Shown: one piece after another, positions 1 to 5,091 of the stretch
How the letters are laid out: each line of letters opens with the position of its first letter
How positions within the stretch are numbered: the stretch's first letter is position 1
Assembly (NCBI GenBank): GCA_017987425.1
Contig: JAGNTT010000141.1
Span: 1 to 5,091, forward strand
From: Candidatus Omnitrophota bacterium
Lineage (GTDB): Bacteria; Omnitrophota; Gorgyraeia; Zapsychrales; Fredricksoniimonadaceae
DNA: 5,091 nt
Direction: 5' to 3'
Made by a program: the position numbers and the translations under genes
Notes under the pieces: model-generated
What the model saw: the letters and a program-made list of their open reading frames with translations, nothing else
The model's database searches: none
Told to the model about the DNA's origin: nothing

Positions 1-499
1 GCTGTTTCTGTTTTTCCTTCAAACGCTCGAGTTCTTTTTTAACGAACTCGGAATTATGCTGAGCATCAGGATCTTTTTTGGGATTGGCCAGAACTTTGTC
101 ATAACCGGCCACCGAACGTTCTAAATCCGCGATAGCGCCTTTCAAATCTTTTTGTTCTTTGCTAATTCCGGAACGGTAAAACGCGTTGCTTAAATTGAAA
201 TGAATCTTTTCCTTTAGCGCAGGATCATCCGTCAGCAAGGCTTTCTGTAGATATTCGATAGATTTAACATAATCATCTTTTTTATAAAGAGCAGTTCCAA
301 GATTATAGTGGACCTCGCCGGAATCGGGATCCTTCTTGAGAGCATTTTGATAATGTTGAAGCGCTGCGTCATACTGGGCCTTTTCATAAAGCCCATTAGC
401 CTTGTTGACTTCCCCCGAAACGGACGCTGAATAGGCGCAAGGAAGCAGACATAACCCGAAAAACCCGACCAGAAATGTATTATAAACAGCCCTTTTCAC
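1..499 (-). CDS. batC: Exported TPR-repeat protein, BatC-type (3' end beyond window)
   Basis: This is a partial gene: 166 codons are visible, and the reading frame is still open at the left edge. The start is GTG at 499-497, which shares bases with the TGA stop of batB (GTGA overlap). A good Shine-Dalgarno, AGGAAAGGG, lies 7 nt upstream. Residues 1-25 form a Sec signal peptide: KR near the start, a hydrophobic stretch FLVGFFGLCLL, and a likely cleavage after AYSA. The cysteine at 21 follows a proline, so this does not look like a lipobox. TPR-like helix pairs follow: about 32-60 (with NGLYEKAQYDAAL), 61-94 (VHYNLGTALYKK) and a looser third unit from about 97 to 138. The visible end (residues 148-166) is a charged helix rich in K, E and Q, as in BatC-type proteins. 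By family knowledge these proteins bind BatA/BatB on the periplasmic side of the inner membrane. The TPR call is firm; the BatC assignment rests on position in the operon. Confidence 0.85.
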   Translation of the reverse strand, partial: MKRAVYNTFLVGFFGLCLLPCAYSASVSGEVNKANGLYEKAQYDAALQHYQNALKKDPDSGEVHYNLGTALYKKDDYVKSIEYLQKALLTDDPALKEKIHFNLSNAFYRSGISKEQKDLKGAIADLERSVAGYDKVLANPKKDPDAQHNSEFVKKELERLKEKQKQ

Positions 500-1509
500 G
501 ATGCAACCCTTTCCTGCCTTCTCCGGCTTAGGAATGTCTCGAATAAAAGAAGCGCCAAGGCCAAGGACAGAGGAAGCTGGAACCGTTCGAAATATTTCTT
601 CTGCATCTTTTCTTCAATCTCGCGTTTTTCGAGGAGGGCCAAATGCTGTTCATAAATGTAATCGAGCCCGAACTCGGCTCCGCTTGAACGCACATAAGCC
701 CCGCCGGTTTCATAAGCGATCCGCTGAAGCAAATTTTCGTTGAGACGTGATTTCACGAAATTGCCCTGCTCATCTTTTAAAAGCTGCATCTGCCCCTGAT
801 CATCCCGATAACGGACCATATCCCCTTCCTGTGTCCCGACACCAACGCAGAAAATCCTGATCCCCTTTTCCTTGATCTTTTTGGCGACAGACAACGCATC
901 GCCCTCCAGGTTATCGCCGTCGGTCACAAGAATGATGGCTTTATACTGCGCCGGCGCCTTGTCGTATCCGCGTAGCGCCTCCTCCAGCGCGCCGCCCACA
1001 TTTGTGCCGCCGCGAGGAATGATCGCAGTATCGAGGTCATTGAGGCTTAAAAGAAATCCGCCGTAATCGGAGGTCAACGGGCACATCATAAACGCGTCGC
1101 CGGCAAAGGCCACCAGCCCGATGCGGTCGCCTTTCAATTTCTTGATCAGATCTTTAACCGCAAGCTTGGTGCGCTCAAGACGGTTGGGTTTGACGTCCTC
1201 GGTCAGCATGCTTTTGGATGTGTCGATGACCAATAAAATGTCGAGCCCCTGGCGCTTGACCTCCTGCCACTGGTATCCCCACTGCGGACGGGCAAGCGCG
1301 ACGATGCTGATCAAGAAAACAAACATGAGGACAATCATTTTATTACGGTCGCGTTTATAGCTCCAGCTGCAGACGACTTCGTCAAAAAGATTCGAGGCGA
1401 CAAAGCGCGACATGAGTGTTCGGCGGCGCGACAAAAACGCGAGCATCAGCGCGGCAAGAAACGGCAGCAGCCATAACAAATGAAATATCTGAGGATTCGC
1501 GAATCGCAT
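496..1509 (-). CDS. batB: Membrane-anchored VWA-domain protein, BatB-like
   Basis: This is a 337-residue inner-membrane protein with a large VWA domain. The N-terminus (MRFANPQIFHLLWLLP) matches the usual start of the family. Membrane segments are visible at about 8-27, 58-73 and 311-327. The second is followed by the family motif ARPQWG (73-78). The VWA domain spans about 88-290. Its MIDAS metal site appears intact: D96, S98 and S100 in DTSKS, T169 in GGTN, and D197 in VTDGDN. A charged insert at about 230-255 (two D/E-Q-G segments) is typical of BatB and is less marked in BatA. The gene starts 4 nt after the batA stop without a recognisable Shine-Dalgarno, and its stop overlaps the start of the TPR gene. 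By family knowledge it acts with BatA, the TPR protein and the MoxR ATPase. The BatB versus BatA label rests on order and on the insert. Full length, no defects seen. Confidence 0.93.
   Translation of the reverse strand: MRFANPQIFHLLWLLPFLAALMLAFLSRRRTLMSRFVASNLFDEVVCSWSYKRDRNKMIVLMFVFLISIVALARPQWGYQWQEVKRQGLDILLVIDTSKSMLTEDVKPNRLERTKLAVKDLIKKLKGDRIGLVAFAGDAFMMCPLTSDYGGFLLSLNDLDTAIIPRGGTNVGGALEEALRGYDKAPAQYKAIILVTDGDNLEGDALSVAKKIKEKGIRIFCVGVGTQEGDMVRYRDDQGQMQLLKDEQGNFVKSRLNENLLQRIAYETGGAYVRSSGAEFGLDYIYEQHLALLEKREIEEKMQKKYFERFQLPLSLALALLLFETFLSRRRQERVAS
507..515 (-). promoter_or_regulatory. Shine-Dalgarno of the TPR gene, inside the batB 3' end
   Basis: AGGAAAGGG on the minus strand lies 7 nt before the GTG at 499. 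It decides the otherwise easily missed non-ATG start. It sits within the last codons of batB, so ribosomes finishing batB can re-initiate here. Confidence 0.7.
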
Positions 1510-1513
1510 TTGA

Positions 1514-2509
1514 TTAAGGTATTTTTAAAAACACCGTGTTGACCAAAATAATTTCCAACAGGAGACACACCAAAGCGGCCGCAAGAACATACACGAATAG
1601 TTCTTTGTATTCACGGTAACCTGTCTCTTCAATCTTTGTTTTCTCAAGACCGTCGATCTCTTTGTAAATTTTCCGCAAAGAATCCGTATCGGTCGCCCGG
1701 AAATACTGGCCGTTGGTGATACCCGCAACCTTCTTAAGCGTATCCTCATCGATGTCGATCTTGACCTGCTGGTACATGACACGCCCGAGAAAATCCTGAA
1801 CAGGATACGGCGCGAATCCTTTGGTGCCGGCGCCGATTGTATAAATTTTGATCCCTTGCGCCTGCGCCACGCGCGCGGCGCTTACAGGATCGACAGAACC
1901 GGCGTTATTGATGCCGTCCGTCAGAACAATAAGAACTTTGCTTTTGGCGTCGCTGTTTTTTAAACGCCCCACGGATGTGGCGATCGCCGATCCGATGGCG
2001 GTGCCGTCCTGGATCATTCCCAAACGCACCCGGCTTAAATTCGTATTGAGCCAGTTGTAATCCGTCGTGAGCGGACAGACCGTATAGGCCTTGGCTGAAA
2101 ACGCGACAAAGCCGATCTTATCGCTGCGTCGACCAGCTATGAATTCCGCCACCGCGTTTTTGATCACTTCCAGACGGTTGATGCGCTTGCCGTTGATGGT
2201 AAAGTCTTCCGCAGCCATACTGCCGGAACAGTCAACCGCGAGCATGATGTCAATGCCCTCAGTTGTGATTTTGCTTTCTTCAAGAATCGATTGGGGGCCG
2301 GCAAGCGCGACCACGAATAAAACCAGCGCGACAATCCTGAACATATACGGAAAAAAAGCGAACTTCGCTTTCCATGTCTGTCCCGACGCGCCGGCCATGG
2401 CTACCGATGAAAAACGGAATGAAGGATCCTGCTGGCGTCTTCTCTGCCAAAGATAAAGGCCAATGACCAAAGGAACCAAAATTAAAATGAGCGGCGTTCG
2501 AAAAATCAT
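1514..2509 (-). CDS. batA: Membrane-anchored VWA-domain protein, BatA-like
   Basis: This is a 331-residue inner-membrane VWA protein, a paralogue of the neighbouring BatB. Membrane segments lie at about 3-21, 52-70 and 304-325, so the VWA domain is held between an N-terminal pair of helices and a C-terminal anchor. The motif ALAGPQ (68-73) corresponds to ALARPQ in BatB. The VWA domain covers about 85-290. MIDAS residues are all present: D93, S95 and S97 in DCSGS, T170 in DGTAIG, and D198 in LTDG. The shared segment VAFSAKAYTVCPLTTDY also fits the family. The ATG overlaps the TGA of the upstream gene (ATGA). A weak GAAAGG lies about 12 nt ahead, so translation probably depends on coupling. The VWA domain is inferred to bind a partner through a divalent metal ion. 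The substrate is unknown. Confidence 0.93.
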   Translation of the reverse strand: MIFRTPLILILVPLVIGLYLWQRRRQQDPSFRFSSVAMAGASGQTWKAKFAFFPYMFRIVALVLFVVALAGPQSILEESKITTEGIDIMLAVDCSGSMAAEDFTINGKRINRLEVIKNAVAEFIAGRRSDKIGFVAFSAKAYTVCPLTTDYNWLNTNLSRVRLGMIQDGTAIGSAIATSVGRLKNSDAKSKVLIVLTDGINNAGSVDPVSAARVAQAQGIKIYTIGAGTKGFAPYPVQDFLGRVMYQQVKIDIDEDTLKKVAGITNGQYFRATDTDSLRKIYKEIDGLEKTKIEETGYREYKELFVYVLAAALVCLLLEIILVNTVFLKIP

Positions 2510-3153
2510 ACGGAGCTTTGACCTTTCGCGCCTTCGGCCGGGGCAGGAATTTCTTTGGTCTCATCAACAAATGTTCTGACCAGTTCAAAACTGTGGAGCG
2601 CTTCCTGCGCGCTCGGTCCGTATTTGGCAAACTTCACCATGTCGCACATCCTTAAAAAACTGCGGAGAATTTCTTTGTGTTTCTGTTCTACAAGAGGCGA
2701 TTTATTTACAAATTCAAGAAACTCTTCCGTCGTCATTTCCGGTGCGTGGATATTAAAACGGCCCTCGATGTATTGACGTTCGATATCGGAGAGCTCGACG
2801 AAATGCTCCTTGGCCATTCCCTGGCCGAAGAGATCGCGCTGTCTTAAATCCTGCAGGCGCTCGTAAGCGATCTCCCCAGGACTTTTCCTGATGACAGGTT
2901 TTTTAAAATTACGCCGTTCACGCAGCCACTGCCAAAGCCCGGCGGCAATGAGAATCACGCCTGCCGCGACCAGTATGATCAGCAGCCATGGAGTCTCAGG
3001 CAAGCTCACCGGCGGCTTGACGTCGCGAAGCTCGTCTGCGTTTGCTATAGAAGTATGCAGTAAGCCGTAGGCGGTAAGCAGAAAGAAACCGTTGTTTCTT
3101 ATACTCAGCCAAACTCTCGTACGGACTTTTTTTAATTCTGTTTTTTGCTTCAT
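2506..3153 (-). CDS. Small membrane protein resembling BatD C-terminus / DUF4381
   Basis: This is a 215-residue protein. A long N-region (1-22, ten K/R residues among the first 19) precedes a hydrophobic stretch FFLLTAYGLLHTSIANA (23-39), with a probable signal peptidase cleavage after ANA. Only about 16 residues follow before a strong transmembrane helix (about 56-77, ending QWLRER). The rest (78-215) should be cytoplasmic and mostly helical. Recognisable motifs are AYERLQDLRQRDL (97-109), VELSDIERQYIEGRF (119-133), the APEMTTEEFL segment (137-146) and MCDMVKFAKYGPS (169-181). These are typical of DUF4381-like proteins and of the cytoplasmic tail of BatD in Bat operons. The large BatD ectodomain is absent. 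Its exact role is unknown. It overlaps batA by 4 nt (ATGA). The start is supported by AGG 7 nt upstream. Part of the signal peptide is encoded by an inverted-repeat arm (3052-3081). Confidence 0.82.
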   Translation of the reverse strand: MKQKTELKKVRTRVWLSIRNNGFFLLTAYGLLHTSIANADELRDVKPPVSLPETPWLLIILVAAGVILIAAGLWQWLRERRNFKKPVIRKSPGEIAYERLQDLRQRDLFGQGMAKEHFVELSDIERQYIEGRFNIHAPEMTTEEFLEFVNKSPLVEQKHKEILRSFLRMCDMVKFAKYGPSAQEALHSFELVRTFVDETKEIPAPAEGAKGQSSV

Positions 3154-3187
3154 TTTTCTGCCTACTGTTTACTGCTTAGTGCCTACT
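3052..3187. repeat. Imperfect inverted repeat of degenerate 7-base units (AGTARGC type)
   Basis: The left arm, read on the plus strand, has four consecutive heptamers at 3052-3058, 3059-3065, 3066-3072 and 3073-3079, then AG. The right arm, read on the minus strand, has four at 3187-3181, 3180-3174, 3173-3167 and 3166-3160, then AG. The consensus is about AGTARGC. Aligning the arms unit by unit gives 21 of 28 matches, and AGAAA continues the match on both sides. The roughly 70-base loop holds the start codon and first 24 codons of the BatD-like gene. The right arm nearly fills the 39-nt gap after the DUF58 gene. There is no T-run, so this is not an ordinary intrinsic terminator. I do not recognise it as a named family. 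Confidence 0.75.
3160..3166 (-). promoter_or_regulatory. Weak Shine-Dalgarno inside a repeat heptamer
   Basis: The only plausible ribosome binding site for the BatD-like gene is AGG (3163-3161), 7 nt before the ATG at 3153. It falls inside an AGTAGGC unit, the innermost heptamer of the right arm of the inverted repeat. Pairing of the arms in the mRNA would cover it. That regulatory effect is inferred. Confidence 0.4.
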
Positions 3188-3192
3188 CACCC

Positions 3193-4092
3193 CTAAACCC
3201 CCGCCCTCCGCTGACGCTGACGGAAAAATGAAATCAGCGACTTCTCATACGGAATATGCGTGTGCACATCGATGTGGTCGACACCGATCGAACGGAACAT
3301 ACGGCCGCGCTGGGCCAAGCGCTGACGCGCATCTTGTTCATACTTTGTCCGCACACGCGGATTGCCGGAATCTACGGTCACGCGTGCGCCCGTTTCAGCG
3401 TCTTCCAGCTCCAGAAGCCCGCAGTCGGGCAAAACCGTTTCCCTCTCGTCATTAAGCGTGATGGCGATGATGTCGTGCCGGCGATTGGCGATGCGCATCG
3501 CTTTCTTAAATACAGGCTCTCCGGCGGAGATGTCATCGAAGAAATCCGACAGAACGAAGGTGACGGCTTTACGCCTCATCACGTGATTTAAATATTCGAA
3601 GGCCGCTTTCAAATCGGTTCCCCTGCCTTTGGGCTTAAAATATAAAACCTCGCGGATAACGCGAAGCACATGGCTCTTGCCCTTGCGCGGCGGAATGAAC
3701 AGCTCGATACCGTCGGTAAACATGATGAGTCCGACTTTATCATTATTGCGGGTGGCGGAGAATGCCAGAATGGCCGCGATCTCGGCGGCAAGTTTACTTT
3801 TCAGCTGATTGACGGTGGCGAAATGGCACGAACGCGAGGCGTCGACCATGATCATGACGGTGAGTTCACGCTCCTCGACGAATTTCTTGATGTGGGCCTT
3901 GCCGGTGCGGGCCGTTACGTTCCAGTCAATGCTGCGGATGTCATCGCCCATTTGATATTCGCGCACCTCATCGAACTCCATGCCGCGGCCTTTGAAAACG
4001 CTGTGATACTGACCGGCAAAGACGTCGGTCACCAGCCGTGAGGTCGTAATTTCGATGCGATGGACTTTATCAAGAAGCTCTTTGGGAAGCAT
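3193..4092 (-). CDS. DUF58 protein with VWA-like fold, soluble form
   Basis: This 299-residue protein has no membrane segments, so it should be cytoplasmic. The N-terminus (MLPKELLDKVHRIEITTSRL) is the usual one for stand-alone DUF58 proteins beside moxR. The DUF58 signature runs from FKGRGMEFDEVREYQ (33-47) through GDDIRSIDWNVTAR (49-62). A VWA-like region follows, with a MIDAS-like D84-A-S86-R-S88, T159 in GRGTD and D183 in LSDFFDD. The C-terminus (about 240-299) ends in a basic tail (RQRQRRAGV). By family knowledge DUF58 proteins are encoded next to MoxR ATPases and are presumed partners or substrates; no enzymatic activity is established. The start follows a 93-nt gap filled by an inverted repeat. 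Only a weak GAG (4102-4100) lies ahead of the ATG. The ATG choice rests mainly on family length. No sign of damage. Confidence 0.92.
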   Translation of the reverse strand: MLPKELLDKVHRIEITTSRLVTDVFAGQYHSVFKGRGMEFDEVREYQMGDDIRSIDWNVTARTGKAHIKKFVEERELTVMIMVDASRSCHFATVNQLKSKLAAEIAAILAFSATRNNDKVGLIMFTDGIELFIPPRKGKSHVLRVIREVLYFKPKGRGTDLKAAFEYLNHVMRRKAVTFVLSDFFDDISAGEPVFKKAMRIANRRHDIIAITLNDERETVLPDCGLLELEDAETGARVTVDSGNPRVRTKYEQDARQRLAQRGRMFRSIGVDHIDVHTHIPYEKSLISFFRQRQRRAGV

Positions 4093-4095
4093 ATC

Positions 4096-4184
4096 AGTGC
4101 TCAGGGATCAGGGGTCAGTGATCAGTGTTTTCACGATGGTCAGAACCAACTCTCCTGACCACTGAGCACTGATCCCTGACCACT
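4096..4184. repeat. Imperfect inverted repeat of degenerate 7-base units (AGTGNTC type)
   Basis: The arms are 4096-4125 (plus strand) and 4155-4184 (read on the minus strand), with 26 of 30 positions matching and a 29-nt loop. Each arm is four consecutive heptamers followed by AG. Left units start at 4096, 4103, 4110 and 4117. Right units, read on the minus strand, start at 4184, 4177, 4170 and 4163. Units are variants such as AGTGGTC, AGGGATC and AGTGCTC. The element fills the gap between the moxR stop (4186) and the DUF58 ATG (4092) almost exactly. In RNA it would form a strong hairpin. No T-run follows on either strand, so it is not a classical terminator. It could be an mRNA-processing or stability element, or a dispersed genomic repeat. 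Confidence 0.85.
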
Positions 4185-4185
4185 C

Positions 4186-5091
4186 TTACGGTACTTCTAT
4201 CTCGTCGAATATTCTCTGAATGAGATTTTCGGATGTTTTGTCTTCGGCCTCCGCTTCATAACTGGGAATGACGCGGTGGCGCAGGACATCCATGCCGATG
4301 GATTTGATGTCCTGGGGTGTAACATAACCGCGGCCCTGCATAAAAGCGTACGCTTTGGAGGCCAGCGCCAGGTTGATCGTGGCGCGCGGAGACGCGCCGT
4401 ATTGGATCAGCCCTTTGAGGTCGGTGAGATTGTATTTCTGCGGAAATCGGGTCGCCTCAACAATATTAACAATGTACTGCTGGATCTTTTCATCCATATA
4501 AATTTCGTCAACGACCGAACGCAGACGCGCGATGTCCTGCGGCGTGGCAATCTTGTTGACTGTGATCGCCGTCTGGGTGAACGCCATGCGCTGAAGAATT
4601 TTTAATTCTTCATCTTTGTCCGGATAAGTTACGTTCAACTTAAGCATGAAGCGGTCGACCTGGGCTTCCGGCAGCGCGTACGTCCCTTCCTGCTCGATGG
4701 GGTTTTGTGTGGCGAGAACAATGAAAGGATCTTCCAGCTTGAGCGTTTCGTCACCGATCGTAATTTGTCTTTCCTGCATCGCCTCAAGCAATGCGCTCTG
4801 CACTTTGGCGGGAGCACGGTTGATCTCGTCGGCAAGAACGATGTTGGCAAAAATAGGCCCCTTCTTCACATTGAACTGCCCGGTGCGTTGGTCGTAAATC
4901 ATCGTCCCGGTCAAATCCGCGGGAAGCATGTCAGGGGTAAATTGAAGCCTTTGGAATTTGGCCTGAATGGTCTGAGCTAACGTTTTGACCGCGGTCGTTT
5001 TGGCGAGCTCGGGAACACCTTCGACAAGCACATGGCCGTTGGCGAGAAGTCCCACCATGAGTCGCTCAAGAAGATATTGCTGCCCGACAAT
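4186..5091 (-). CDS. moxR: MoxR-family AAA+ ATPase (5' end beyond window)
   Basis: The frame is open to the right edge. 301 residues are visible, starting IVGQQYLLERLMVG, so only the first few tens of residues should be missing. The internal ATG at 5058 is not the start, because IVGQ is a conserved N-terminal motif of the family. In fragment numbering, Walker A is GVPELAKTT (25-33), Walker B is VLADEINR (85-92, with D88 and E89), sensor 1 is ATQNP (127-131), the EAQVDRF arginine region is at 142-148 and sensor 2 is GASPRATI (233-240). The C-terminal helical lid continues to EIEVP. Walker A has glutamate where most relatives have glycine (GVPGLAKT); the lysine and threonine are kept. MoxR ATPases are thought to use ATP to remodel or activate VWA partners, here DUF58, BatA and BatB. 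The protein should be cytoplasmic. The family call is secure. Confidence 0.95.
   Translation of the reverse strand: MVGQQYLLERLMVGLLANGHVLVEGVPELAKTTAVKTLAQTIQAKFQRLQFTPDMLPADLTGTMIYDQRTGQFNVKKGPIFANIVLADEINRAPAKVQSALLEAMQERQITIGDETLKLEDPFIVLATQNPIEQEGTYALPEAQVDRFMLKLNVTYPDKDEELKILQRMAFTQTAITVNKIATPQDIARLRSVVDEIYMDEKIQQYIVNIVEATRFPQKYNLTDLKGLIQYGASPRATINLALASKAYAFMQGRGYVTPQDIKSIGMDVLRHRVIPSYEAEAEDKTSENLIQRIFDEIEVP

Noticed and set aside
1..499. Lipoprotein signal in the TPR protein at C21
   Set aside because: The residue before the cysteine is proline, which does not fit a lipobox; AYSA gives a good ordinary cleavage site.
1522..1531. TTTTTAAAAA palindrome near the end of batA as a promoter for batB
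   Set aside because: It lies in coding sequence and no convincing -35/-10 pair with proper spacing is visible; it is explained by codon content.
2091..2456. Plus-strand open frame of 121 codons
   Set aside because: It is antisense to the conserved VWA region of batA, with no family resemblance.
2280..2630. Minus-strand open frame of 116 codons across the BatD-like/batA junction
   Set aside because: It overlaps two conserved genes in another frame and has no recognisable domain.
3670..4041. Plus-strand open frame of 123 codons
   Set aside because: It lies entirely antisense within the DUF58 gene, has low-complexity charged content and no family resemblance. DUF58 is conserved across this stretch.
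4096..4184. Intrinsic transcription terminator
   Set aside because: The hairpin is strong, but no T-run follows on either strand, and the next gene continues the same operon.
4096..4184. CRISPR array or attachment site
   Set aside because: Units are 7 bases, contiguous and inverted, with no spacers and no integrase nearby.
4186..5058. MoxR starting at the ATG at 5058
   Set aside because: The frame stays open upstream and encodes the conserved IVGQ segment, so the true start is outside the window.

Overview
The window is one block of six genes, all on the minus strand and read from the right edge to the left edge. It is a Bat-type operon (MoxR ATPase plus von Willebrand factor A proteins). 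In transcription order it holds: a MoxR-family AAA+ ATPase (its first residues lie beyond the right edge), a soluble DUF58 protein with a VWA-like fold, a small membrane protein resembling the C-terminal part of BatD/DUF4381 proteins, two membrane-anchored VWA proteins (BatA and BatB), and an exported TPR protein of the BatC type that runs off the left edge. The plus strand carries nothing I would call a gene. Almost all of the window is coding, and no tRNA, rRNA, CRISPR array or insertion sequence is visible.

The family is well known. MoxR ATPases are thought to act as chaperones or remodelling factors on partner VWA proteins. BatA/BatB sit in the inner membrane with a VWA domain between membrane anchors, and BatC-type TPR proteins are thought to assemble with them. 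The system was named for aerotolerance in Bacteroides, but its biochemical job is still poorly defined. The nucleotide-binding motifs of the ATPase and the MIDAS metal-site residues of both Bat VWA proteins are in place. DUF58 also has a DxSxS-like motif. The system therefore looks functional.

The operon has two halves with different joins. The downstream half is tightly coupled: the BatD-like gene and batA overlap by ATGA, batA and batB are 4 nt apart, and batB and the TPR gene overlap by GTGA. The upstream half has two small gaps, and each is filled by an imperfect inverted repeat. Each arm is four degenerate 7-base units followed by AG. Between moxR and the DUF58 gene (4096-4184) the unit is AGTGNTC-like. 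Around the start of the BatD-like gene (3052-3187) it is AGTARGC-like, and one arm lies inside the coding sequence, where it encodes most of the hydrophobic core of the signal peptide. This paired, same-architecture heptamer element is the least ordinary thing in the window.

The organism looks like a Gram-negative-type bacterium (BatA/B/C-style operon, Sec signal peptides, mid-range GC by eye). The MoxR/DUF58/DUF4381-like/BatA/BatB/TPR order fits environmental lineages such as Omnitrophota or related candidate phyla, but this placement is a low-confidence guess. No promoter or terminator is visible, so the transcription unit extends past both edges, and a BatD gene could follow to the left.
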